This document shows, piece by piece, positions 10,510 through 22,225 of a stretch of DNA of 64,000 nucleotides. This stretch comes from Drechslerella dactyloides (lineage: Eukaryota > Ascomycota > Orbiliomycetes > Orbiliales > Orbiliaceae). Below the pieces are notes generated by a model. That model was given only the letters and a program-made list of their open reading frames with translations. It did not search any database and had not been told where the DNA came from. The position numbers were made by a program, and so were the translations under genes. Location of the stretch: positions 2,728,001-2,792,000 of the forward strand of contig JAGTWJ010000003.1 in the NCBI GenBank assembly GCA_020064725.1, in the 5' to 3' direction. The first letter of the stretch is position 1, and every line of letters begins with the position of its first letter.

Positions 10510-10862
10510 GATGTGGTCTGAATGTTATTCTTGCGTGGAAAACGTAGAGTCGATGCGATTATAATGCTGGTTGAGCGTGGAAGCGAAGTCGACGATGCTG
10601 ATAACGGCGCAAGCGGGTGGGTTGGGGTGACTCTCAAGCGCGAGTTTGTGCTTAGTCATTCAACTCGCTTCGCGCTTCCTTTTTACACGAGCCTGGTGTT
10701 TTCGCGACTCAAAAAAAAAGTTTAGCATGAACTTGGTACTTTGCGCCTTTCGCTTTCCTCAAAGATTTTTGATGGTTAAAGCCATGCGTCTGTTCGCCCC
10801 TCGATAACATCGACGATTTCTATACAGCAACAGTGAAGCGACTCCCCGCTCAGCCGCCCACC
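10510..10862. promoter_or_regulatory. Divergent PRP3-RPA190 promoter
   Basis: A 353 bp region between opposing starts. It contains an A9 tract near 10712 but no clear TATA box, and none of the ribosome-biogenesis promoter motifs (PAC, RRPE) that I looked for. An ATG at 10833 is in frame with RPA190 and would add ten residues; the ATG at 10863 fits the family N-terminus better. Confidence 0.5.
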
Positions 10863-13800
10863 ATGAATATCTCGAACCCAATCTCCTCTGAGATCAAGAC
10901 CGTTCATTTCGGCTTCTTATCCACGAAGGACATCCTGTCGATATCTGTCAAACAAATTGTCAACCCCTCGACCTTTGACGTCAATGGCAATCCGGTTGAC
11001 GGCGGGCTCTATGACCCCGCCCTGGGGCCCTTTGGTCGTTCAATAGCGTAGGTTTGGCTGACTTCAAGACACCTTTTGCGTCCTGCACATAGGCTGGCTT
11101 CATGCGAATTCCGACTATTTCGCCGGGAAGACATGTGGAACAGAGCTTGGAACATCGAGATTGATGGTCGTCACTATGCGCGATGATCTGAACTGCAGGG
11201 AACCAAAGCCGCAGCCAGTAGCACATTGATCGCATGTCAGTCCCTTGAATCAAGTCACTGCGGTATCTTCAGCTCATCAACTTCTAGGGCGTTTCGCTAA
11301 CCAATGTCGTTTCGAGATCAAATTTTATAGATGTTCGACTTGCAATCTGAGCAATGAAAGCTGCCCTGGTCATGTTGGACACATCTCTCTTCCTACTCCG
11401 GTCTACCACCCAGTCTTCTTTGACCAGATGTATCGTCTTTTACGCTCGACTTGCGTTTACTGCCACCAATTTCGCCTCACACGAGGGGAGATTAACCTGT
11501 TCGCGTGCAAACTGCGATTGATCGACGCCGGCCTGCTCAGGGAATGCGAAAATCTCGAGCTGATAGGGTTGAAGAAGTTTAGCCGGTCTGAGCCCGGCCT
11601 TACTAATGCCACTGATGTGGGTGATGTTGTGGATGACTTGACCCGGGATGACGAGGACATGGAAACTGTTATACGGCAACGAAGTCGATATGTGCGAAAA
11701 CTCATCAGGAGTGTCACCAAAAGCTCGAATTCCGATGACACACAAGTCATGGCTGTAGCGCAAGCACGCAAAGCTGTTGTCCACGATTTTCTCAAACTAG
11801 TGGTTGGAATTCGGAAGTGTAACTCGTGCAAAGGGTACGATATATTCCTGGGTTTCCTCTTTGATGAATGAAAAGCATTACTTACATATTCAACAGTGTA
11901 TCTCCCACATACCGTAAAGATGGATACTCGAAGATCTTCCAACGGCCGCTTTCGGCCAAGGAGCAACAGCAGATGGCGCTCCTTGGATTAAGGGTCAAAC
12001 ACAGTCTTTCTAGCAAAGCCGCCGAGAACGCTGCGAATGGGAGCGAGTTATATAAGAAGAGCATGGAAGTCGACAATGGACCCTTCGAGCCTCGACCTAC
12101 AATCGAACCTGTCGAACCAGTTGACAGCAACATGGGAGAGGCAGAGACATCCTCCGAGGAGAGCACAGCCTCGAAATCCGGAACATTTTTACCACCAATG
12201 GAGGTTCTTGAACGCCTCTCTGGTCTCTTCGCAAATGAGGCTGATATACTTTCTTTGATATACGGCCATACTCGAAATACCAAAGCCCAACGCGGGGTTG
12301 ACAACCAGAATGACGCTACAATGTTTTTTTTGCAGGCGGTTCTGGTACCGCCGACCCCGTTCCGCGCACCAAGCTTCGCTGGTAACGAATTGAACGAGAA
12401 TCCCCAAAACTCGATCCTGAAGAAGATCCTTGACAGCTCTATCCGAATCCGTGACATCAACAGGGCGACCAAAGATGGCCTGGATCGAAAAAATGCGTTT
12501 GGCAAATTGATTCGCGAATTCATCAACCTTCAGGATAGCGTAAATCTGTTTATTGATTCTACAAAAGGAGGTGGGGCAGTCGGTGCGAGACAGGCGGCTG
12601 CTATAATTGGTATCAAGCAGATATTGGAGAAGAAAGAGGGTCTCTTTCGAAAGAATATGATGGGCAAACGTGTCAATTACGCCGCCCGTTCCGTCATTTC
12701 GCCGGACCCAAACATCGAAACCAATGAGATTGGTGTACGTTCTGTTCCGTATCTTTTGACTGCGGATATTCGGCTGATCAGTGCTATTCGTCACCCATTA
12801 GATCCCCCTCGTCTTCGCGAAGAAACTCACCTATCCGGAACCTGTCACTCCTCATAATGTGGACGTGATGCGTCAGGCTGTCATAAACGGGCCTAATGTT
12901 TGGCCTGGCGCTACTCACATTGAGAACGAGAATGGCCGATTGCAAAGATTGCCTATGGCCGCTGAAAGCCGCAAAGCTCTCGCAAATCAACTGCTAACAC
13001 CCTCAGAGGCGACGCTTAAATCATACAACAAAAAGGTATACAGACACCTAAGAAACGGCGATATGGTGATAATGAATCGTCAACCGACGCTCCACAAACC
13101 GTCCATGATGGGTCATAAGGCTCGGGTCTTGCACAGAGAGAACACGATTCGTATGCATTACGCAAATTGCAACACATACAACGCTGATTTTGACGGAGAC
13201 GAAATGAATCTACATCTCCCTCAGAATGAGAATGCCCGAGCAGAGGCCCAGTTTATTGCCAATACAGATTCTCAATATCTGGTGCCAACATCAGGGAAGC
13301 CGCTGCGAGGCTTAATTCAAGATCACATTGTGATGTCACTCCATATGACACAACGCGATTCTCTATTTACCAGAGGAGAGTACCAGGAGCTCCTCCATGC
13401 TTGCCTAAGGCCTGAAGATAATTTAGAGACAACCGAAAGAATCCAGCTTATCGCTCCTGCAATTCTCAAGCCTGTCAGGCTCTGGACGGGGAAGCAAATC
13501 ATCACGACGATATTAGAGAACGTCCGACCAGCCGGGACGACTGGCATCTCATTTGCCTCAAAGACAAAAGTTCCAGGCAGTCGCTGGGGCGAAAAGTCGG
13601 AGGAGGGAGAGGTGGTATTCGACAACGGTTACTTTGTGTGCGGCGTGCTAGACAAATCCCAAGTTGGTGCCTCTGCATATGGAATTGTGCATTCCGTACA
13701 TGAACTCTACGGGCCAGCAACAGCTGGAAGTTTTCTAAGTATCCTTGGCAGACTTTTTACCAAGCTGCTTCATATGCGGGCCTTCTCGTGTGGAATGGAG

Positions 13801-16663
13801 GACTTAGTGTTCGGCCCTCAAGGAGATCATGTTCGCCGAGAAGCACTCCAGCAAGCCGATTCAGCAGGTGCCACTGTTGCGAAAAGCTTTGCTGAAGTGA
13901 ATGATAGCACAGACGATTCAGTATCCAGCTCCATCTTGCTCTCCCTGAAACTCGAGGAGATATTACGAAACGATTCTAAGCAGCAGATGCTGGATGGCTT
14001 GATGAGCGCTAAAGGCGATAAACTTACATCTCAAGTCATCAAGTCCTGCCTCCCAAATCACCTCACGAAGCCATTTCCGAGGAACCAAATGCAAGCTATG
14101 ACGGTTTCTGGAGCAAAAGGGTCGGATGTCAATGCGTCGCAAATATCCTGTCTGCTTGGACAGCAGGTACTGGAAGGGAGAAGAGTTCCTGTGATGATCA
14201 GCGGCAAGACGCTTCCTAGCTTTTCTCCATTTGATCCAGGTCTCCGAGCTGGTGGCTATGTGACCGGACGCTTTCTTACGGGGATTCGGCCACAAGAATA
14301 TTATTTTCACGCCATGGCAGGAAGAGAAGGACTGATTGACACGGCGGTCAAGACAAGTCGTTCCGGTTATCTGCAGAGATGCTTGATTAAGGGCATGGAG
14401 GGAATACGGACCCATTATGATGCCTCGGTTCGCGATTCAGATGGCTCTCTCGTACAGGTAAAATAACACCACAAGCTCACAACGATCATTTCTATAACAT
14501 GAAGCTTACACACTTTGAACCGTGCAGTTCCTTTATGGCGAAGATGGCATTGATATCGGGAAGCAAGCTCACTTAAGCGAATTTGCATTCCATGCCAAGA
14601 ACCAGGAAACGTATATAGAACGACTTGGAGGCGCGAATCTCACGGAGAGACTTGACTTCAAAACGGCGCTCGACTACTCCAAAGATGTCGCAAAATTAAT
14701 ACGCAAGGCGGGGTCACGTCGCATAGCTATAGACCCTGCGATATCCGTCTATTCTCCTGGTCGACATGTCGGGAGCGTGTCCGAGTCGTTTGCAGACGAC
14801 CTCGAAAAGGTGGGTAGGATCGATCTGTTTCTATTATGCGCGCCGCTGTGACACTACTAACTTGTATGTTGTTCCTCCTTCCAGTTCGTCAAAGAAAATC
14901 CGGGCCAATGCCTACAACCGGACAAAAAGAACAAGAAGCTATTCAAGAATCTTATGTACCTCAAGTACCTCCGTTCCTTGATCAGCCCGGGCGAAGCAGT
15001 CGGTATCCTGGCAGGTCAATCGATTGGAGAACCATCGACTCAGATGACCCTTAACACATTTCATTTAGCAGGACACGCGGCAAAAAACGTCACCTTGGGT
15101 ATACCTCGTCTCCGTGAAATTGTGATGACTGCTTCCGCCACAATAGCAACTCCGATCATGACTTTGACGCTGAATGAAAATGTGACTGATAATCAAGCTG
15201 CAATATTCGCAAAGAGCATCAGTCGCCTCAGCTTGTCTGAAATTGTGAAGAGTGCTACTGTGACTGAAACAGTAGGGCAAGGTAGAGGCTTTCCTCAGGC
15301 GAAGGTCTTCAAAATCAAACTGGAATTTTATCCTTCTGTGGAATACGAGGAAGAATACAGCACTACTATACCTGAAATTTTCAGGGCTGTCCAGACGGCT
15401 TTCATTCCGAAACTCTGCTCAGGCGTATCGAGAGAATTTAGGAAAATGGGTGGGGCATCTGTCGGTGCGAACGACTCTATCCCAACGGTCGGGACAGCTT
15501 CGAAGGTTGTCAACGAAGGTCAATCCGGCCACTTAGAAGCGGAGACGAATGAGGATGACCGGGGAGAAGGTGATGACAGCGACGACGAAAACGACGCCGA
15601 CCAGGACGCCAAGCAGAGTTCGCGGAAGGCGGACGCATCATCCTACGATGAGCCAGACGACGATGAAAAGGGCATATTGGACGAAATGTCTGCAAGTGAT
15701 GAGAGCGACGTCGATGCCGATGATGATGATGGTGACCGTGATACAAAGATGACTGGTGAAGGCGGTATAGACGATGCGACCTCGTCAGAATCCGAGAGAG
15801 ATGACGAAACGCCACGAGACCTCACCAAGAACGAATTGACCGCAGCTATCGAAGAGCTACAATCGGACCACTCTGAGCTGGCTGGGCTTCTTTTCGATCG
15901 TGTTGGAGGGGGCTGGTGCCAGATCGAGCTGGAGGTTCGTTCGTCCTCTCCGCTGCATTGCTAATATTCTCTCCGAGCGCGATGGGTTGACGATTTTCCT
16001 TGTTCAACATTATAGTACCCTCCGGAATCGCCCAAGATTTTGATGGTCAGCATTGTGGAGAAGGCATGTCGCGACAGCGTGATCCACCATCTGCCGGGGA
16101 TTAAGACGTGCGAGGTGGTCGCGGACGGGTCTCCGACGAAGCAGCTGAGCGTGGACGGGGTCAACTTTCACGCGATCTGGGACTACGGGCACGTGATTGA
16201 CAGCGGGGCGGTGTACTCAAACGACATCGCCGCCGTGTTGCGGGTGTACGGAGTCGAGTGTGCGCGCAACACAATCATTCGGGAGATGGACGGGGTCTTC
16301 AAAGGGTATGTCCATCCAATCCCATCAGATGCACCGTGACCATGGCATGATGGTCGGCTTCGGCGGGGCTAACACGGGCGGATGGTTTCTTGCAGACACG
16401 GAATCGCTGTGGACGGCCGGCACCTGAATCTGATAGCGGATATTATGACCCGGAATGGCGGATTCTCACCGTTCAACCGGACGGGCCTGGCAGGAGCAGT
16501 TTCTCCACTTATGAAAATGAGTTTTGAAACCACATGCAACTTTCTCAAGGAAGCAAGTCTGGCGCATGAGCACGACGAGCTCAAGAGCCCGAGCGCAAGA
16601 ATTGTTTTCGGGAGACTGCAGAACATCGGCACGGGCTCCTTCGGCGTTCTGGTGCCTACTTGA
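10863..16663 (+). CDS. RPA190: RNA polymerase I largest subunit
   Basis: Catalytic largest subunit of nucleolar RNA polymerase I, which makes the 35S rRNA precursor. Eight exons: 10863-11047, 11331-11834, 11897-12734, 12802-14457, 14528-14809, 14885-15934, 16016-16305 and 16396-16663. They sum to 5073 nt, or 1690 residues. The start MNISNPISSEI matches the family. The clamp zinc site is CSTCNLSNESCPGH. The Mg-binding loop NADFDGDEMN (about 637-645) holds the three catalytic aspartates. The bridge/trigger region has SPGEAVGILAGQSIGEPSTQ. A long Asp/Glu-rich stretch at about 15540-15830 is the acidic insert typical of the Pol I jaw. Identity as Pol I instead of II or III rests on this insert, the N-terminus and absence of a heptad CTD. 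The first intron is long (283 bp). Confidence 0.97.
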
Positions 16664-17092
16664 AGCGAGGGAGTGGATAAAGGCCGAGAGCTCGTGTAAA
16701 TATGTTTGATTGGGCGGATGCCTCGATCTGGGATGCCTTTGTGTAGAGAATAGCCGTTTACGAGCACGACATTCAGCGTGTATCACCAAGGAAAAATTTT
16801 CTTTCTTTAGCCGGTAGTGGTGGTGCCTGGTCCGCCAACAGCATTGGCGGTCTTGTTTATTTTTTCTTACCCGATCTTGTTGGGTCAACTACCCGTATAG
16901 GTTTAGCCGCAAGCATGGCGCCGGAGGGATTCTACCCTTTCTGGGTCTCGTACGGAGCAGGGGACAATTTGGACAGCTGCGGTGCAATTTTTTTCCTGTG
17001 CCAGGGCAGGATATGAGCGAATGGGTTGTACAAGAGGCCCTGGACGGTGCATGAACGGACAGGTCTGGTATGCACAAACGTTGTGGACATGC

Positions 17093-17118
17093 ATGTGCAT
17101 GCACTACATGTGCATGCA
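17093..17118. repeat. Repeated ATGTGCATGCA
   Basis: The 11-mer ATGTGCATGCA occurs at 17093-17103 and again at 17108-17118. Together with the preceding GC it makes a near-palindrome built on TGCATG. It lies in the long region between RPA190 and the Rpn4-like gene. Confidence 0.7.
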
Positions 17119-18256
17119 AGACACATTCCACAGGTCAGCATTGGACATGGACATGGACAGGGGTCCCAAGAACAGCAAGCCCGTGGGAGTACCAGCGCGG
17201 CGATCGGCAAGCTGCAGCGGCCAGAACCTCGCGGGGTTAAGGCATGCTCTTAGTAAGTGCTAGGCCGCATGCGCCCATGCACAAGGAGCTGGAGTAAGTG
17301 GGAAAAGAACCTGTACCTAGGTAAGTCCCGAAGGCTGTAATAATAGCTCGGCCCTGAACTTGGGAGCCGAGCGCCTGGATGCGACCCTGCAGCCGGCCAG
17401 GTCTGTCGGTCTGCAGGAGCCCGATGCATCGCTGGAAGCCGAGAGGAAGCAGCTTACGTACGAAGAAGGTGTCTCTGAGAGTCCTTGTGTCCGTGTATAT
17501 ATGCACGCCGAAGGGGACTATAGCGATGAAGCGAGAGGAATGTGTCGACGAGGAAGTTGGAAGAAGCTGGAGAAAAAAAATCTGCTTCGGCACAACACGG
17601 CTTCCGAGCGTCTGCCACCCTCGTCGACTCGGCTTTGAGTAACGTCGGATTTCCACAGGCATCAGCACCCGCCTAGGCAGTCGACGGAGGCTTTTTTTTG
17701 CAGACGGAGATGGAGGTGGAGATTAGCGTTCGGGCGAGAGAGAGGGAGAGGGAGAGAGCATGGGCCTTGCGTGCCATGCGAGCAGGCGCGGGCTCTTCCG
17801 AGGGACTGGGCTCGAAAGGACGTCGCGGCGTCTTGGCAGGCCCGGCTAGAAGCTGCACCGGGCTTCTAGAACGCTGAAAATTCTGCGGTGTACGAATTAG
17901 TCAGTCGCTTGGGATGGCTGTGCACAGCCAGCATGCCAGCACCAGCCGCTGCTGGTGGCCCAACGGCCGCACCGACCCTGCGCAAACCCGCCGGAGCGAA
18001 CTGACGAGATCGATCATGGGTGGATGCACACATCCCGAGGAGAACCCAAACGGGCGTGCATCTGAGATGGCAGAGCCATGTGCGGATTGCGCTACGACTT
18101 TTATATAAGTGCTCGCGAGGGTCCGTCGGAGCCGGGCTGATTTGCCTCCCTCCAGCCCAGAGAGTCAGCGATACGTAACCCCGCCCGACCGCCGACCGCC
18201 GACCCGGAACTGACTGGACGCTTGCGTTGCGTTGTGCGTTGCTGCTTTGTCATCGC

Positions 18257-18264
18257 TATAAATA
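18257..18264 (+). promoter_or_regulatory. Candidate TATA box of Rpn4-like gene
   Basis: TATAAATA about 570 bp upstream of the start codon. Two other candidates (18102 and about 18475) compete, so several start sites or a long leader are possible. Confidence 0.4.
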
Positions 18265-18354
18265 ACCGGATTACCTAATCGCCAGCGTTTGCTGCTGTTC
18301 GCTGCCTTTTACCGCTTTTGCTGCGTTTGCCGGCGTTTGACCCGTTGGCCAGCC

Positions 18355-18372
18355 GGTGACGTCGTCGTCACC
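18355..18372. promoter_or_regulatory. CRE-like palindrome
   Basis: GGTGACG and its exact complement CGTCACC flank a 4-bp TCGT spacer, and the left arm reads TGACGTC, the core of bZIP ATF/CREB sites. It lies about 455 bp upstream of the Rpn4-like start codon. Binding by a stress bZIP factor is inference. Confidence 0.4.
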
Positions 18373-18827
18373 AAAAAACCGGACCTTTCCTGAGGACAGG
18401 CGACAGTCACCTCACCCGCCGGCCGATTGGCTGGCGCCTGACCCGTCGACTCGACTCATTGCTAGCCATCCCGGATTATATAATCGGGGATCCGTATATT
18501 TCCTTCCATCTCGCCCTCTTTTTCCTTCTCCGGTTTTCTCTCCCCGCCAGTGCTTTTATAAATCCGTTTCGTTCGCCACCTTCATCCCCCATCAACAGCT
18601 TCCTCGCTCTCCATCCATTCGATATCAACCAACCCGCAACACATCAATAGCCACCGCTTCCAACATCCCGCAACACAACCTACCGATCCGGCTTCCCAAG
18701 TGCTTCACATCCACACCCTCCATCCGTCCGACAATCGTCGTCCCTTTGCCATCGACATCCGAAACTGAATCCCCAAATTCCCTCTTCCCGGCCAGGCTCC
18801 GGTAACTGTCTGCCTCGCCCTCCGACC

Positions 18828-21068
18828 ATGATGACTTTTAGTCACCCCTCGTCGTATCACACATTCGACCATTTCCCGCCCTCATCCAGCTCGCTCATCC
18901 CCAAGTCGCCGTCCGCCGCCTCGAGATCCCGACATATGCAAGCCTCCTCCCGCGCTCAAGGCTACTACGGCGCTCCTTCCGGCTCTGCCGGCTCGCGTAC
19001 TAATCCGAGGTCCTTGCCACCCTATATATCTCTCCAGAGACCCTCCGAACCCGCGTCGCCCGCAACCATTGCCACCACCATCTCTTCCCATTCTACACCT
19101 TCGCCTTCTCCATCGAGGCCTCCAACCATGCCGGCCACCATCTCGAACACCGACTTCACGCTGTTCGATGATGCCATGATGGCAGCCGCTCAGGATGTCG
19201 CCAACGACTCGGTTACCAAGGCACGGTCCGCTCTTGACGTGTCTTCATCCATGTCCGACAATTCTTCGGGCCTCACAGCCTATGCTCCTAGTGGCTTCCC
19301 CATCATTGTCCCGCATGACGTTCCGTACTCCAATTACGCTCAGTCTGCGATCTATGGCAACTACTCGAGCGCCGGCAACGACGTCCCCTCTAACTTTTAC
19401 ACGCTCGGTCCAGACGAGCAGCAGCAGCAGCAGCAGTCATCCGGTTCACAGCAATCGCGGCAGAATCAGCAACCTGCCGCCAGATATCTCCATCCACTGC
19501 CTTACTCTACTGCACAGAAAGTGCCCTCCACCAGGCACAGTCGATCAGTTGCCTCCCAGCTAAAGAACATGGAAGTAGAGCCGATCGAAAACGTTCCTGC
19601 ACTATCGCCAACGTCGAGACGCCAGGGAAACTATCTACACTCTGGAACTCCTGCATCCCCACACTTAGCGTCCGAAACTGTGGCCGATAACACTGCAAAT
19701 CCCCGATATTCTTCCGGGGCGTCTATTTGTGAGGGAAACAACCACTCTATCATCTCATGGATTGACGAGTACTTACAAGAAGCGTCAGATATGCATCCTC
19801 CCATGCCCAAGCTCGGCAGAACCTATTCCGACGCTGTGCAGGACGAACTTTACAACCCGGAACCGCCTCGTGATCTTCCTGACTACACAAAGAAGACACC
19901 GGCTTGGTACGGTGCCACGTCTGCTGAGACCAAAGGCGATGGGCCTCATTCTTTCCAAAGGATATTCCACGAGGCTCAGCAACAACACCAGCGTGACCTC
20001 TCCCAAAGCGGATCTCCACAAAATGCCGGCGGTGACCGGTCTCCATTCCGCCGTAACTCGCCCTTCCATCCCACCAATAACCCGAATTTGCCACATGCAC
20101 TCGATCAGCAGAACCAGATCGCAATGGCCATGGCTCTTCGGGAACAAATGAGAAAAGAGGCTGAGCAGACAGTGGCACCCAAGACAATTTCACCTCGCGA
20201 TTCGTTGTTGGAATACAGGGAACCGGACAGCCAGCAGAGTCAGATGGCTCTCTTTCCCCCTCTCCAGGACAATCGGCTCCTTGGAACTCAGGACGATTCT
20301 ATGAGTCACGTAGGTAGCCTGCATGGTGCCTCCTCGCATGATGGGTCAGATTTGGACGATTTTCAAAGCATGGCGACGAGTCGAAGAGCAAGCATGGCGA
20401 ACTCGACTGTATCTTCCCATCTGGACGTTCCCAGATTTGGCTACATGCAGCAGCCTTCATTCGATCCGATCTCAGCTGGTGCCTACTACTACCCCGACAC
20501 TACCAGTCCTCTAGCCGCATCGTCTTTGCCTCTCAGCGAAGCACCTGGAGTGTATATCAAAGAAGAGATGGTCACCGGTGGCGATCACCATATCGCACGG
20601 CCTTTAGACACCTCCGCAAATACTGGTACATATACGTGTACTTACTCAGGCTGCGGACAGAGGTTTACGACTTCCACCAAGCTCCAGAAACACAGACGGG
20701 AGGCTCATAGAAAATCCGTGCCTTCCGGAAACAGTGTGTCCACCGCTGCCGCCATCGCTTGCAGAAATGCTCAGCCCGGACCTCATCGCTGCATGAGGGT
20801 GAATCCATCAACAGGCAAACCCTGCAACACGGTCTTTTCACGACCATATGACTTGACCCGACACGAAGACACTATTCACAACACAGCCAAGGCCAAGGTG
20901 CGCTGCGAGATCTGTGACGACGACAAATTCTTTTCTCGTAGCGATGCATTGGTGCGCCACAGACGGGTATGTTTCTTTCTTCTTCTATTCACTGACTAAT
21001 CGAATGAACTGGAATTTTAGGCTAACATGTTATCTTGTGTCTGATAGGTCAAGCACGGCATCCATTAA
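18828..21068 (+). CDS. Rpn4-like C2H2 zinc-finger transcription factor
   Basis: Likely fungal Rpn4-type regulator, the activator of proteasome genes in yeast. The long N-terminal part is Ser/Pro/Gln-rich and mostly disordered in composition, with a Q6 run near residue 200. The C-terminus has a C2H2 finger (CTYSGCGQRF, about residues 604-628), then the Rpn4 signature: a split finger with CMRVNPSTGKPCN and FSRPYDLTRHEDTIH (about 655-685), and a last finger CEIC with SRSDALVRHRRV (about 691-717). Exon 1 is 18828-20966. The last finger is completed only by splicing to exon 2, 21048-21068, which supplies VKHGIH and the final zinc histidine. A second AG at 21020 lies in the GCTAAC branch region and would lose that histidine. 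Protein 719 residues. Rpn4 is short-lived in yeast; nothing here proves that. Confidence 0.85.
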
Positions 21069-22225
21069 GGCTAACAACGACCCTGCAACGCCCCAACGCA
21101 TGCGTGTCGGTGACCAAACCACCATTGGCGAATCAAAGCAGCAGCTCGGCCTTTCCTCTTCGAGCGGCCCTGCATTTCGGCTGGAGAACCCTGCATGACA
21201 GCGACTCCACTCCGCGTGGCCTGATGACGTCATTGCATCGGCAGTGACCGAAACCCTGTTTTTTTAGTGTCTTCTCGTTGTTTCTTTTTCTTTCGATCGC
21301 TTTCTTCGCTTTCTTCGCTTAACCCGCCCGGTCTTGGCGTTACTTTCTTGTTTGCAGCAGTTACGATCGGCTCGCGTCGTCATTATGATTACAAGATGCG
21401 CAGGGCGTGCTTATCCGTCGTCAGACAAGGCGACGGTTCTTAACGACGGCACGATAAACACCATGGGTGATTGAGTATTCAGCCTTTGAATATTTATGGT
21501 TTTTTCTTTTTGTTCTCTTGGGATATGCTTCATTTGGCGTCGTGGTTTGGGTTGATCTTCTATGGTTGCTTTGCTATCCGTGCCATATTATTTGCTTATG
21601 TTTCTACAATCTACAAGATTTCCCTCTGATAGCCCTGGCAGGCATATTGCAAGCAAGTTTGCACAAAATATCTTGCGCGTTGAAGTTTGATTTTGCGATA
21701 GGACATGTACGATATGGATAGCTGACGATTATTACTTTGCTTTGGCTTATCATTTCTGTTCTTATTTTACCTCACACGAGGATACCTGTTTTCTAAGCAT
21801 CTTTTGAAGCACATATGATGGCTTGGGGAAAAGTTCGAGGTTCAGAAAATACGTTTATAATTAATATACACCACAAACATCCGCTGAGAAGCCTTTATCT
21901 TGGCTGGGATGTTATTGACTTCGCATGCATTGCTCTTGGCATTGTCTGTTCTTTCTGTTCATTTTCGTAGCACTACACGCTAGGGTTGGTTTCAAGGAAG
22001 GATAGCAGTGGAAAGCATGTATATAGCATAATATATAATGCCGGCGGTATTATTTGACGTGTTCTTTAATCATCTTTATGTAACAGGTGCGCAGTGTTCT
22101 TTTCTCGTGGCTGTTGTCGCTGTTGTGGAACTAGATATGACCAAATACTGAAGTAACCCGCCAATCATTTGCTCGTTCGAGCCTGCAGGATAAAACCTAG
22201 AAGCGAGTACAAAAAATTGAAAAAA
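21069..22225. other. Convergent region Rpn4-like/AROM
   Basis: 3' flanks of the Rpn4-like gene (+) and of AROM (-). AT-rich, with only short open frames. A perfect TGACGTCA octamer at 21225-21232 falls in the presumed 3' untranslated region and may be chance. No RNA gene or repeat seen. Confidence 0.5.

Larger units (their letters stand above)
16664..18827. promoter_or_regulatory. Long upstream region of the Rpn4-like gene
   Basis: A 2.16 kb stretch holding the RPA190 terminator and, from about 17.9 kb on, what looks like a GC- and pyrimidine-rich promoter and leader of the transcription factor at 18828. Open frames are short and unlike any family. I note three TATA-type sequences (TATATAAG at 18102, TATAAATA at 18257, ATTATATAAT near 18475), a CRE-like palindrome at 18355-18372, a purine run of the GAGAGAGGGAGAGG type near 17735-17760, and a repeated ATGTGCATGCA near 17100. 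The length suggests complex control of a regulatory gene, but that is inference. Confidence 0.5.

Noticed and set aside
11048..11330. Possible box C/D snoRNA in the long first intron of RPA190
   Set aside because: I saw GATGATC and CTGA-like strings, but no proper C box and D box at suitable spacing with a terminal stem.
16664..18827. tRNA or 5S gene in the long gap
   Set aside because: No sequence matching an A box plus a GGTTCGANNCC B box was found here or in the other gaps.
21225..21232. Perfect TGACGTCA octamer as a CRE
   Set aside because: It lies just downstream of the Rpn4-like stop codon, in the presumed 3' untranslated region, where a chance match is likelier than a promoter element.
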